Shown piece after piece: positions 38,592 through 46,443 of a stretch of DNA of 64,000 nucleotides (position 1 is its first letter; every line of letters begins with the position of its first letter). The notes below the pieces were generated by a model. The model was given only the letters and a program-made list of their open reading frames with translations, did not search any database and was not told where the DNA came from. The DNA comes from Faecalicoccus pleomorphus DSM 20574 (GTDB lineage: Bacteria > Bacillota_I > Bacilli_A > Erysipelotrichales > Erysipelotrichaceae), in contig NZ_ATUT01000003.1 of the NCBI RefSeq assembly GCF_000420345.1, positions 1-64,000 of the forward strand, given 5' to 3'. The position numbers were made by a program, and so were the translations under genes.

Positions 38592-38684
38592 TTGCAACCT
38601 CAATCACATTATAATGGTTGCATTTGTAACTGTCAATAAGTAAAAATGTTTTCTTTTGCAACCTATAAAAATGTCTGTTATTAT
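38592..38684. promoter_or_regulatory. Divergent repressor/early promoters with three operator half-sites
   Basis: The leftward early promoter is consensus on the minus strand: TTGACA (38631-38636), 17 bases, TATAAT (38608-38613). The rightward repressor promoter is TTGCAA (38656-38661), 17 bases, TATTAT (38679-38684). A shared motif TTGCAACC occurs at 38592-38599 and 38656-38663, and inverted as GGTTGCA at 38616-38622. These copies overlap the spacer of the early promoter and the -35 box of the repressor promoter, as operators would. Confidence 0.82.
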
Positions 38685-38696
38685 ATAAACGGTGAT

Positions 38697-39314
38697 ATGA
38701 TGAAATTTGGTGAGAAAATAAAAGAGCTACGAGTCTCGAAAAAAATGACACAAAAAGAACTTGCTGAAAAAGCAAATGTTGGAATGTCTACGATCAAACA
38801 ATATGAGCTAGGATACAGAAAGCCAAAAATAGAAAATCTCGAAAAAATCGCAGAAGCTTTAGGTGTAAGTGTCTTTGAATTTTATAGTGACAGCATAAAA
38901 GATTTTAAAATAGCCTTATCTAGCAAATTAGAAAAATCTGAGCTAGATAAGTTAGCAAGTTACTTATATGTAGAGCTAGGTATGGAAATCGTACCTATAA
39001 ATAAAAATAAATACATGATAAAATTTGACGAATTAGACTCTTCTATAGAGCAGTTCAAGGCTCCTAAAGAACCTATATTAGTCAGCGAAAATTATTTATT
39101 AGATTTAAAAAGTAAAATCAATGATTGCTTATTACAAGAAATTAAGTCATTGATTAACTCAACTGAGGCACTAAATAAGATATTAAACAATCCGAATTTT
39201 GATTTTTTGAATTCCAAATTTGATAAACATTTAGATGAGGAATCAAAAAAGAAAATAGGAGACTTCTTAGATTGGTACATGGATAAGTATTGGAAAGGGA
39301 TATACAAAGATTAG
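38697..39314 (+). CDS. Island master repressor (XRE helix-turn-helix, no peptidase domain)
   Basis: A 205-residue protein with an N-terminal XRE domain (KMTQKELAEKANVGMSTIKQ, then YELGYRKPKIENLEKIAEAL). The C-terminal part is helical and shows no S24/LexA-type serine-lysine protease motif. It therefore should not cleave itself after DNA damage. Release by a helper-phage protein, as with Stl in SaPIs, is a fitting model. I start it at the ATG at 38697, after GGTG. The neighbouring ATG at 38700 is equally possible. Confidence 0.8.
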   Translation: MMKFGEKIKELRVSKKMTQKELAEKANVGMSTIKQYELGYRKPKIENLEKIAEALGVSVFEFYSDSIKDFKIALSSKLEKSELDKLASYLYVELGMEIVPINKNKYMIKFDELDSSIEQFKAPKEPILVSENYLLDLKSKINDCLLQEIKSLINSTEALNKILNNPNFDFLNSKFDKHLDEESKKKIGDFLDWYMDKYWKGIYKD

Positions 39315-39449
39315 ATAAAATAAAAAAGCCCCTCAGTGCGCCAACACTGAAGGGCCAGGACGTAAAAAAACTTCACTACCACATGAAAGACTTTTTACGT
39401 GCCTATTTTATCAAATTTCGATTAGAATTGAAAGGTAGGTAGAAACATT
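39315..39449 (+). terminator. Hairpins between the repressor and integrase genes
   Basis: Two stem-loops fill the gap. One pairs CCCCTCAGTG with CACTGAAGGG, and the next pairs ACGTAAAAA with TTTTTACGT. Neither has a strong T tail on the plus strand. They may end or attenuate repressor transcription so that the integrase is expressed less. Confidence 0.45.
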
Positions 39450-40511
39450 ATGCCCGTTTACAAAGATGAAAAAACTAACACATGGTACTGTAAGTTCTAC
39501 TATGAGGACTATACAGGAGCTAAAAAGCAAAAATTCAAGCGTGGTTTCAAGCTCAAGAAAGAGGCACAGGAGTATGAAAAACAATTTCTAGTGCTCCACA
39601 GTGAAGATAATACCATGCTTTTTAGCACCCTCATAAAGGACTATAAACGTGACATGTATACACGCTTTAAGCCTTCCACGATAGAAAGCCATGAGAATAT
39701 CATAAACAAGCATATAGCACCATTCTTTAATAATTTACCATTGAATCAGATCACCCCTAAAACTGTGAGGAAATGGCAAAACGAACTCTTAGAAAGCCCT
39801 AAAACGTATTCTCAAAGCTATCTGAATACGATCTACACCCAATTAGTGGCTATATTCAATTATGCAATCAAGTATCATGGACTTAAGCAAAATCCGGCCT
39901 CTCTCTGTGGCTCCATAGGCAAAGCCAGGGCTAAAAGAGACATGACCATATGGACTTTAGACGATTTCAAGCTATTTCTCACCTATGAAGATGATCCACT
40001 GTACTATTGTGCTTTTAACATTCTGTATTATACCGGTATGCGCATAGGTGAGCTTATGGCCTTAACATGGGATGATATCGACCTTGAAAAGAAAGAAATC
40101 CATATATCTAAATCCTTGCAACGCTTTAATGGCATAGAGCATATAACAGCCCCTAAGACCGCCAAAAGCGTTAGATCTATCGTGATTTTCGACCATTTAA
40201 TAGAAATACTCAAAGAATACAAAAAGCGCCTGTATGAGTCCAATACTGACCGATTATTCAATGTTACAAAGTCAAGTTTTGGAAGAGAGCTCAAGAGGAA
40301 AGCAAAACTAGCCGGACTTCCGGAAATACGTGTACATGATCTTAGACATAGCCATGCAAGCCTTTTAATTGAATTGGGTTTTAACCCTGTAGCCATAGCT
40401 GACAGACTAGGACATGAAAGTATCAAGATCACGCTAGATACATACAGCCATTTATACCCTAATAAACAGGATCAAATAGCCCAAAAGCTTGAAGAAATAA
40501 GTAAAAATTAA
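39450..40511 (+). CDS. int: Tyrosine-recombinase integrase
   Basis: A 353-residue phage-type integrase. An N-terminal arm-binding domain (YKDEKTNTWYCKFYYED) and a SAM-like core-binding domain precede the catalytic domain. Catalytic residues are visible: Arg in TGMRIGELMAL, His-Leu-Arg in VHDLRHSHASLL, His in RLGHESIKITLDTY, and the nucleophile Tyr in TYSHLYP. It lies next to the right attachment repeat, as expected for the enzyme that recombines at rplL. Confidence 0.95.
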   Translation: MPVYKDEKTNTWYCKFYYEDYTGAKKQKFKRGFKLKKEAQEYEKQFLVLHSEDNTMLFSTLIKDYKRDMYTRFKPSTIESHENIINKHIAPFFNNLPLNQITPKTVRKWQNELLESPKTYSQSYLNTIYTQLVAIFNYAIKYHGLKQNPASLCGSIGKARAKRDMTIWTLDDFKLFLTYEDDPLYYCAFNILYYTGMRIGELMALTWDDIDLEKKEIHISKSLQRFNGIEHITAPKTAKSVRSIVIFDHLIEILKEYKKRLYESNTDRLFNVTKSSFGRELKRKAKLAGLPEIRVHDLRHSHASLLIELGFNPVAIADRLGHESIKITLDTYSHLYPNKQDQIAQKLEEISKN

Positions 40512-40513
40512 TT

Positions 40514-40621
40514 TTTTTAGTATCAAACTAGTATCACAAACCAAAAAGAAAAGCCCTTATCTGCTTTAGATAAAGGCTTTTTCTTACATGTTTTGTCTTC
40601 GTTAAATTACTTAACTTCAAC
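40514..40621. repeat. Right attachment repeat (rplL 3' end)
   Basis: This copy of the 108-bp direct repeat is joined to the body of rplL. It supplies the gene's last five codons, stop and terminator. It begins three bases after the integrase stop. Its outer part contains AGTATCAAACTAGTATCA, a motif also found twice near the left end. Confidence 0.9.
40543..40585. terminator. Bidirectional terminator shared by rplL and int
   Basis: AAGCCCTTATCT and AGATAAAGGCTT form a stem flanked by A-rich and T-rich tracts on both sides, so it can end rplL on the minus strand and int on the plus strand. The same structure is duplicated in the left repeat at about 32341-32383. Confidence 0.9.
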
Positions 40622-40975
40622 AGTAGCACCAGCAGCAACCAATTTTTCTTTGATCTGTTCTGCTTCTTCTGGGCTAACGTTTTCTTTGATAGCAGCTGGA
40701 GCACCATCAACCAGTTTCTTAGCATCTACTAATCCTAAACCAGTGATTTCACGTACTGCTTTGATTACAGCAACTTTAGTTCCACCTACATCTGTCAAAG
40801 TTACAGTTACTTCGCTTGGTCCAGCAGCAGCTGCTTCTTCAACTGGAGCAGCAGCTACAGCAGCAGCTGCAACGACACCGAATTTTTCTTCGATTGCGCT
40901 TACTAAGTCATTCAGTTCTAAAATTGTAGCTTCTTCTAAGTAAGCAAGAATATCTTCCTGAGTTAATTTAGCCAT
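40607..40975 (-). CDS. rplL: 50S ribosomal protein L7/L12
   Basis: A 122-residue stalk protein that recruits translation GTPases. The N-terminal dimerisation part ([20 protein letters not shown]), an Ala-rich hinge ([17 protein letters not shown]) and the C-terminal domain ending [17 protein letters not shown] are intact. The island uses its 3' end as an integration site. The last codons now come from the attachment repeat without changing the protein. Confidence 0.98.
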   Translation of the reverse strand: MAKLTQEDILAYLEEATILELNDLVSAIEEKFGVVAAAAVAAAPVEEAAAAGPSEVTVTLTDVGGTKVAVIKAVREITGLGLVDAKKLVDGAPAAIKENVSPEEAEQIKEKLVAAGATVEVK

Positions 40976-41010
40976 TTTCTTTTTCCTCCTATGTTATTTT
41001 GTTAGGCAGC

Positions 41011-41583
41011 TTATGCAGCAGCCTCTGTTGCCTCTTCTGCCTGAGCAGGAGCGGCTTCTTCTTTTGCTTCTACCTCTTTTACTTCAAATGTACCATTTTC
41101 TTTAGCTTCAGCTACAGCCTTAACAGTCATAGCAAACTTGATCAATGGTGCATTCAGGCAAGAAGCGAACTTAGCCAACATACCTTCTTTGTTCGGTAAT
41201 GCAGACAATTTTTTGATCGTATCTGTATCGACCATGTCGCCATCAACGATACCTGTCTTTAATACAAGTGCTTCGTGTGTTTTGGCAAATTTAGCCAATA
41301 CACGAGCAGGAGCCACTGGATCTTTCCCAAAAGCTAAAGCGTTTGGTCCGATCAAGTCTTTTGCGAAATCATCGTAACCTAATTTTTCAGATGCACGACG
41401 AGCAATTGCGTTTTTATAAACTTTGAAATCTACTTCTTCTTTACGAAGATCTCTACGCAATTCATTGATTTCGGCAACAGTCAATCCACGGTATTCAACC
41501 AATACGATGGAGCTGGCATCCTTCATCTTGTCAGCTAAGGCGTTAACGTTGGCTTCCTTTTGAGCAAGGATTTGTTGATTCAT
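41011..41583 (-). CDS. rplJ: 50S ribosomal protein L10
   Basis: A 190-residue L10, the base of the L7/L12 stalk. Its C-terminal helix, ending in an Ala/Glu-rich tail, carries L12 dimers. I start at the ATG at 41583 (MNQQILAQKEANV), with AGAGGTGG before it. An upstream GTG lies inside that ribosome binding site. It is preceded by a long leader with an attenuator. Confidence 0.96.
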   Translation of the reverse strand: MNQQILAQKEANVNALADKMKDASSIVLVEYRGLTVAEINELRRDLRKEEVDFKVYKNAIARRASEKLGYDDFAKDLIGPNALAFGKDPVAPARVLAKFAKTHEALVLKTGIVDGDMVDTDTIKKLSALPNKEGMLAKFASCLNAPLIKFAMTVKAVAEAKENGTFEVKEVEAKEEAAPAQAEEATEAAA

Positions 41584-41773
41584 TCGTTCCACCTCTTTCT
41601 ATTTATTGTAACAATATCCAAAAGAAAACCCGCATACAAGACGCGGGTCAATGGAATGCATTTCAAAAACTACTAGCATCAACCCTCGGTAACAAATTAA
41701 GTTCAATGAACAGTTACTGTCTTTGGAATATTGATAACAATCTAAATTTTACTGATTCTGGTGTTTTTGTCAA
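41584..41773 (-). ncRNA. L10 leader with promoter and attenuator
   Basis: On the minus strand a promoter TTGACA (41768-41773), 16 bases, TAAAAT (41746-41751) drives a leader of about 150 bases before rplJ. Near its end ACCCGC (41628-41633) and GCGGGT (41643-41648) pair and are followed by TTTTCTTTT, an intrinsic terminator upstream of the gene. In Bacillota L10 or its complex with L12 is known to control rplJL through such a leader. Confidence 0.75.
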
Positions 41774-42460
41774 TTATCTTTCGATTGTAACATGGATACC
41801 AGGACCCATTGTTGTAGAAAGAACTAAGTTTTTCATGTAAGTTCCTTTTACAGTTGTTGGACGAGCTTTGGCGATCGTGTTGTAGATTGCACGGAAGTTT
41901 TCAATCAATTTATCATCTTCAAAGCTTACTTTTCCGATCATAACATTGATGTTTCCTTCTTTATCTACACGATATGTTACTTTACCTTTTTTAACTTCGT
42001 CCACAGCTTTGGCAACATCCATTGTTACCGTACCTGTCTTAGGGTTAGGCATTAAACCTTTAGGTCCTAATACACGACCTAAACGTCCTAACTGACCCAT
42101 CATATCTGGTGTAGCGATCAATACATCAAAATCCATCCAGCCTTTCTGGATCTTTTCGATGATATCAGCACCACCTACAAAATCAGCTCCGGCTTCCTGA
42201 GCTTCTTTTTCCTTGTCACCCTGTGCTACAACACATACCTTCTGTGTTTTACCGGTTCCGTTAGGCAGAACCATAGCACCACGAATCTGCTGATCCGCAT
42301 GACGAGGATCTACATTTAAGCGGAAGTTTACTTCCACACTAGCGTCAAATCCACATTTTCCAGTCTGTTTTGCCAAAGCAACAGCTTCTTCGATAGGATA
42401 CGTTTTGTTACGATCTACCAATTTGCTGACTTCAGCATAGCGTTTACTTACTTTTGCCAT
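41774..42460 (-). CDS. rplA: 50S ribosomal protein L1
   Basis: A 228-residue L1, the protein of the L1 stalk that helps release E-site tRNA. Conserved parts include [31 protein letters not shown], and the C-terminal [11 protein letters not shown]. It follows rplK by 14 bases. Confidence 0.98.
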   Translation of the reverse strand: MAKVSKRYAEVSKLVDRNKTYPIEEAVALAKQTGKCGFDASVEVNFRLNVDPRHADQQIRGAMVLPNGTGKTQKVCVVAQGDKEKEAQEAGADFVGGADIIEKIQKGWMDFDVLIATPDMMGQLGRLGRVLGPKGLMPNPKTGTVTMDVAKAVDEVKKGKVTYRVDKEGNINVMIGKVSFEDDKLIENFRAIYNTIAKARPTTVKGTYMKNLVLSTTMGPGIHVTIER

Positions 42461-42474
42461 AATTGATAAACCTC

Positions 42475-42894
42475 CTATTCAAATCCTTCGATTTTGATAC
42501 CCATGTTGCGAGCTGTACCGGCAACGATACGCATAGCGGCTTCTACATCGTTAGCGTTCAAATCCGGCATCTTGTATTCAGCAATTTCTTTTAACTGATC
42601 TACTGTGATCGTTCCAGCTACCTGTTTCTGGTCACCGCTGGCTTTCTGAATGTTTGCTGCTTTTTTCAACATAACGGCAGCAGGAGTCGTTTTCAAAATG
42701 AAATCAAAACTCTTGTCTTCGTACGCAGTGATCACAACTGGTACCAAGTCCCCTTTACGGTCTTTTGTTGCATCGTTGAATGCTGTACAGAACTGTGGCA
42801 TGTTGATACCGGCACTTGCCAAAGCAGGACCCGGTTTAGCTCCGCCAGCAGGGAATTGCAACTTACAAACCTTAGCAACTTTCTTTTTGCTCAT
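42475..42894 (-). CDS. rplK: 50S ribosomal protein L11
   Basis: A 139-residue L11 of the GTPase-associated centre, the thiostrepton-binding region. The proline-rich N-terminal [20 protein letters not shown] and the C-terminal [17 protein letters not shown] are conserved. I use the ATG at 42894, after GGAGG. The nusG and secE genes that often precede it are not here. Confidence 0.97.
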   Translation of the reverse strand: MSKKKVAKVCKLQFPAGGAKPGPALASAGINMPQFCTAFNDATKDRKGDLVPVVITAYEDKSFDFILKTTPAAVMLKKAANIQKASGDQKQVAGTITVDQLKEIAEYKMPDLNANDVEAAMRIVAGTARNMGIKIEGFE

Positions 42895-42973
42895 AAGACA
42901 ATACCTCCTAAATAGTTTGTTCTTATGCAGTGGTCCAACGAGTGGTTGCGCACTCTGCCACGCATGCTTACTT

Positions 42974-43002
42974 ATATTATAAAAAAAGAGCAAAAAGTGC
43001 AA
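42974..43002 (-). promoter_or_regulatory. rplK promoter
   Basis: TTGCAC (42997-43002) and TAATAT (42974-42979) are separated by 17 bases on the minus strand. The leader of about 70 bases contains CCACTCGTTGG-type inverted repeats before the rplK ribosome binding site. Confidence 0.75.
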
Positions 43003-43042
43003 GGACTTTTCACTCTTTTTCTAAATTTTTTCCTGTTTTTTT

Positions 43043-43504
43043 CTAATCCCAGAAATCATCGCCATCATCCCAGAAGCTATCACCATAGTTATAGTCATAA
43101 TTATAACTGTTGTTGAAAGCATTCTGCACGCTCCAGGAAAGCCTGGCTGCACTAAACAATAAGAATCCGGCGATTACCACCGAAATCGCCAATCCTACGA
43201 TGGAAACGATCATCGCCAGTATCTTTACTTTTGTGATATCAAAGGACAGCAGTGCCAAAACGACAGCCACTGCGCCTGCAATGATTGCCAAAATATTAAA
43301 GAAAAATGTAAATGGCGATAAAATCGTTAAAGCCATAGAACCTGCACCAAATACGATAGCCAACACCATCTTGATATCCATAGACGCATGACTTTCTGGT
43401 GGATTTACTTCACTTTTTTTCGATTTTGGAACCTGCGGATGCGGTTTTCTTTCTTCTTTTTGTTCTGCGATCGGGATCACAGGTGGAGTTTGCTTGTTTT
43501 CCAT
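43043..43504 (-). CDS. Membrane protein of unknown function
   Basis: A 153-residue protein. The cytosolic N-terminus is proline- and lysine-rich (about 50 residues). Three transmembrane segments follow, and the C-terminal tail is unusual, with repeats of Asn, Tyr and Asp and two FWDD motifs. The ATG at 43504 has GGAGG at proper spacing. The layout resembles small DUF4190-type membrane proteins, but this is not certain. Confidence 0.75.
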   Translation of the reverse strand: MENKQTPPVIPIAEQKEERKPHPQVPKSKKSEVNPPESHASMDIKMVLAIVFGAGSMALTILSPFTFFFNILAIIAGAVAVVLALLSFDITKVKILAMIVSIVGLAISVVIAGFLLFSAARLSWSVQNAFNNSYNYDYNYGDSFWDDGDDFWD

Positions 43505-43579
43505 AGTCATATCCTCCTTATTGATTGGTTCTATTTTATCACGTTTTGCATATAAATGAAATTTGAGTACAATGTACAT

Positions 43580-44425
43580 ATGCAAATCATCGATCAGACC
43601 ATACAAAATGTATTTCAGACCAAACAATATTCCCTTACAAAATTAGATAAAGGCATCAGCAATCATAATTATCTGCTGTGTGTTAATCAAAAAAAATATA
43701 TTGTTCGCGCCCCTAAAAGTGAGCACTCTGCCCTTCATCTTCAATTTGAAAAAGAAAAGGAAGTCCTCCTGCATGTAAAAAATCTAGATGTAGAAACTCT
43801 TTATTTTGATACGATCAACGGTATAAAGATCACCAACTTTGTTCCTCACATATCCGAGTTTCATGAAACCGCTGATCCAAAAAAGTATGCCAAAGCAGCT
43901 TTGTTGTTAAAAACGTTACATACAAAAAATGTAGAGGTTTCTTTTTTCTTCGATCCTTTTTTTAAACTGGAACAATATAAGAATGCTATTAAGTCCCCTA
44001 TTATTCATTTTGATCAAGAAGAAAAAATTTTAAATGCCGTCAAAGAAATCTATATTCCGGATACACTTTGTCATAATGATGTCGTACAAGGCAATATCCT
44101 TTTTAGCCCACAAAGAGAATACTTGATTGATTGGGAATATGGCGCCATGAACGACCGACGTTTTGATATTGCCAGTTTCTTTAGCGAAAACCAGATCATG
44201 GATCCAGAGTCAAGAAACCAATTTTATGAAGCCTATCATTTACCGATATCAAATACAGAAGTCTGCTTGTTTGAAGCTATGGCTGACATCTTATGGGGTT
44301 ATTGGGGCAATATGCTCTATGAAAAGCGAAAAGAGCTCATCTACAAACAAATCGCAACAGAGAAAATGGAACACTATCATCATTTCTCCCTGCATTCTCT
44401 TTCATCATTTATCCATACCCTATAA
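43580..44425 (+). CDS. Choline/ethanolamine kinase-like phosphotransferase (LicA-like)
   Basis: A 281-residue protein of the aminoglycoside phosphotransferase fold. The catalytic loop is LCHNDVVQGNILF, and the metal-binding motif is LIDWEYGAMNDRRFDIA, which match the choline kinase/LicA group. It may phosphorylate choline or a related alcohol for lipid or teichoic-acid decoration. The ATG at 43580 has no Shine-Dalgarno sequence. The -10 box TACAAT ends six bases before it, and TTGCAT is 16 bases further upstream, so the mRNA looks leaderless. Confidence 0.85.
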   Translation: MQIIDQTIQNVFQTKQYSLTKLDKGISNHNYLLCVNQKKYIVRAPKSEHSALHLQFEKEKEVLLHVKNLDVETLYFDTINGIKITNFVPHISEFHETADPKKYAKAALLLKTLHTKNVEVSFFFDPFFKLEQYKNAIKSPIIHFDQEEKILNAVKEIYIPDTLCHNDVVQGNILFSPQREYLIDWEYGAMNDRRFDIASFFSENQIMDPESRNQFYEAYHLPISNTEVCLFEAMADILWGYWGNMLYEKRKELIYKQIATEKMEHYHHFSLHSLSSFIHTL

Positions 44426-44460
44426 CAGAAATCAGTTCATGCTGATTTCTGTTTATTTTT
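44424..44460 (+). terminator. Intrinsic terminator after the kinase gene
   Basis: AACAGAAATCAG and CTGATTTCTGTT form a perfect 12-bp stem with a six-base loop, followed by TTATTTTT. Confidence 0.92.
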
Positions 44461-44472
44461 AGAGAATAAACA

Positions 44473-44497
44473 AAAAAAGCCCTTTTCAGGACTTACT
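44473..44497 (-). terminator. Terminator after tRNA-Glu
   Basis: On the minus strand AGTCCT pairs with AGGGCT and seven T residues follow, starting soon after the tRNA 3' end. Confidence 0.75.
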
Positions 44498-44504
44498 TAT
44501 CAAA

Positions 44505-44580
44505 TGGTGACGCGTACGGGATTCGAACCCGTGAATGCATGCGTGAAAGGCATGTGAGTTAACCGTTTCTCCAACGCGCC
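44505..44580 (-). tRNA. tRNA-Glu (UUC anticodon)
   Basis: The minus strand folds into a cloverleaf: acceptor GGCGCGT with ACGCGTC, an anticodon arm CATGC-CTTTCAC-GCATG giving anticodon TTC, and a T arm ACGGG-TTCGAAT-CCCGT. The 3' CCA is encoded. A promoter TTGCGC (44642-44647), 17 bases, TAATAT (44619-44624) lies upstream. A short leader with a 7-bp hairpin (44592-44610) precedes the tRNA. Confidence 0.97.
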
Positions 44581-44699
44581 ATGTATGTTAAACTTGCCTC
44601 TTTGGCAAGTGCTCACATATATTATCATGAGTTTTTTTAATGCGCAAGTACTTTTTTAAAAAAATTCTGGATTTTTATAGAAAAGAACAAGCTCCTACA

Positions 44700-45218
44700 T
44701 TAAGAGCTTGTTTCTTCTGTTTTTGTTAATAACATATAAGCTGCTTTTAGATCATCCATTTTCGTATTTGAATCTTCTAACATGGCATACACCAAAGACA
44801 TTCGTTTCAAATATTCAGGATCAGCATCTAATCTTTCTTTATTCGGATGGGTCACAAATTCAAACAACTTATCACGCAATAAGAAATATTGAAATTCTTC
44901 TTCCACTTCATCCATCAAATCTTTCAGTTTCCAGGAAATATTATTTTCCGTGCGCACCGCAACACGTCCAAGGCGAATCCCTTTTTCTTTCAACAGCTTG
45001 GCAAAAAGCTGAATTTTATCTTGTTGCATCGTATCCAGAAACAAGAAATCTTCATAAAGCTTATTTTCCACCGGCTCTTCATCGCTGGAAAACACTTTGG
45101 AGATAACCAAATCCAAATGATTGTCACCTACTTCTTTAAATTCTTCATTTAAATCTTTTAACACATGTTCCACAATTTCTTTTTGTTGTGAACCTTCTTT
45201 AAAATAAACCAAAATCAT
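44700..45218 (-). CDS. Conserved protein of unknown function (DUF3783-like)
   Basis: A 172-residue acidic, soluble protein. Its N-terminal ferredoxin-like half starts MILVYFKEGSQQKEIVEHVL. The C-terminal half is helical, with LLRDKLFEFVTHPNKERLD and a final LKAAYMLLTKTEE. It resembles DUF3783 proteins of Bacillota, whose function is unknown. GAGGAG precedes the ATG. A terminator stem AACAAGCTC/GAGCTTGTT overlaps the stop codon (44683-44714). Confidence 0.75.
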   Translation of the reverse strand: MILVYFKEGSQQKEIVEHVLKDLNEEFKEVGDNHLDLVISKVFSSDEEPVENKLYEDFLFLDTMQQDKIQLFAKLLKEKGIRLGRVAVRTENNISWKLKDLMDEVEEEFQYFLLRDKLFEFVTHPNKERLDADPEYLKRMSLVYAMLEDSNTKMDDLKAAYMLLTKTEETSS

Positions 45219-45233
45219 ATAAGAACTCCTCTT

Positions 45234-45262
45234 TTGACTTCACTCCTGAAAATATATACAAT
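45234..45262 (+). promoter_or_regulatory. Promoter of the lipoprotein gene
   Basis: TTGACT (45234-45239), 17 bases, TACAAT (45257-45262), located 24 bases before the lipoprotein ATG. The 67-base gap also serves the divergent DUF3783-like gene. Confidence 0.75.
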
Positions 45263-45285
45263 ACTGTCAACAGGAGGAAACTTCT

Positions 45286-45987
45286 ATGAAAAAGATTATA
45301 ACACTATTTATGACATTCTGTCTTTGTCTTGCCCTAACAGGATGCCAATCAAAGAACAATGAAGATATCCTTGCCTTTTTTTCCGCATTCCACAACACCT
45401 TAGATACAGAATCCGGTACGATCGAAGGAAGCATTGAAATGGCAAGCATTGAAAATTCAGTCATTGATTTACACATGCAATATCGCCAAGTCGATGATTT
45501 ACAACTAGCTTTGCGTGTGGATTTAGAATCCGGTGGAAACCGTCAGGATGATTTTTTATGTTTCTACATTCGTGACGGAAAGACATATCTCAATTCCATG
45601 GGTACTACTTCTCAAAGTGTAGCTTCCAACTTAGGAATCGATACCCATCAAAAAATATCGGTGAAAGATCCTTTTATGAACTTTACCGATGAAGAACTCA
45701 CATCCTTAATGGAATCCAGCAGTCGCTCCGGAAACACCTATTCCTATACGCTAGATTCTCAAATGATTTCCACGCTGTTAGATTCTTTTGGAACAGTTAC
45801 TTTAGAGGAAGCTACTTTAGAAGCAGTCATAGAAGATAACATTCTTCAAGAATTTACGTTACATATCGTCGGTAGTCAGAATATTGAATCCGATGCCGCG
45901 AATGTGGATTTTACGATTCATTGTCAAATCCGTGATTTTAATTCTTTGGATCAAGTCAATTTCCCGGATAATCTTACCGATTATTAA
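45286..45987 (+). CDS. Lipoprotein of unknown function
   Basis: A 233-residue exported protein. The signal peptide KKIITLFMTFCLCLALTGC ends in a lipobox with the lipidated Cys at position 20. The mature part has alternating beta segments with many Asp, Ser and Thr residues, like the large beta-rich lipoproteins of Bacillota. GGAGG precedes the ATG. A terminator follows one base after the stop. Confidence 0.85.
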   Translation: MKKIITLFMTFCLCLALTGCQSKNNEDILAFFSAFHNTLDTESGTIEGSIEMASIENSVIDLHMQYRQVDDLQLALRVDLESGGNRQDDFLCFYIRDGKTYLNSMGTTSQSVASNLGIDTHQKISVKDPFMNFTDEELTSLMESSSRSGNTYSYTLDSQMISTLLDSFGTVTLEEATLEAVIEDNILQEFTLHIVGSQNIESDAANVDFTIHCQIRDFNSLDQVNFPDNLTDY

Positions 45988-46017
45988 ATCGTATCGCATC
46001 AAGATACGATTTTTTTA
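45988..46017 (+). terminator. Intrinsic terminator after the lipoprotein gene
   Basis: ATCGTATC (45988-45995) and GATACGAT (46003-46010) pair and are followed by seven T residues. Confidence 0.95.
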
Positions 46018-46090
46018 ATACCAAGATATCTGAATCCCTCTTTCCTTATGTTATAATATGAATAGAAATGATAGGAAAGGTGGGATTGCA

Positions 46091-46396
46091 ATGGATGATC
46101 ATTTGATTTTAAATGGCGCTTTCTTTCTAAAAATTCTGTTAGTGGCTGTTTTATTAATTCTGTCTTTGCTAATAAAAAATATTTCGATGAAGAGAAATTG
46201 GCAGCACAAAAAACTACTTTTATTTCTAAATCCTCTTATATTTGGTTTTATGGCCTGTGATATCTTCAATTCCGGTATCGATAAAACAGAATTTTTCTCA
46301 TTTCAGTTTTATGGAGTCCTCACTATGATCATTTTATTAATTCCGGCTTTATGGATCGACTACAAATGGTTTAATTCTAAAAGTGAAGATTCTTAA
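46091..46396 (+). CDS. Small membrane protein, unknown
   Basis: A 101-residue protein with three hydrophobic segments (first FLKILLVAVLLILSLLI). The ATG at 46091 has AGGTGGG upstream. A consensus -10 box TATAAT lies about 35 bases before it. An earlier ATG at 46058 falls directly at this promoter and is rejected. It converges with the antiporter gene. Confidence 0.7.
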   Translation: MDDHLILNGAFFLKILLVAVLLILSLLIKNISMKRNWQHKKLLLFLNPLIFGFMACDIFNSGIDKTEFFSFQFYGVLTMIILLIPALWIDYKWFNSKSEDS

Positions 46397-46443
46397 AAAC
46401 ATGGATCCATTCAAGTTACAACATCTATTTTTATGTTAAAGCA

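Larger units (their letters stand above)
32312..40621. mobile_element. Integrated phage-satellite-like island (8.2 kb) at rplL
   Basis: The segment is bounded by two 108-bp direct repeats (103 of 108 identical) that hold the last 15 bases of rplL coding sequence, its stop codon and its terminator. It encodes a tyrosine integrase and a repressor on the plus strand. On the minus strand are a Cro-like protein, an Xis-like protein, a primase-helicase, five small unknown proteins, a scaffold protein, a major capsid protein and an ArpU-like regulator. No portal, terminase, tail, lysin, relaxase or conjugation gene is present. The order int-repressor/cro-xis-primase matches Gram-positive phage-inducible chromosomal islands. 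A decayed prophage is the main alternative. Confidence 0.85.

Noticed and set aside
32312-40621. Integrative conjugative element
   Set aside because: The rplL site is used by such elements, but no relaxase, coupling protein or type IV secretion gene is present, and capsid and scaffold genes are.
46058-46090. Start of the 101-residue membrane protein at 46058
   Set aside because: That ATG overlaps the -10 box TATAAT. The ATG at 46091 has a proper ribosome binding site.
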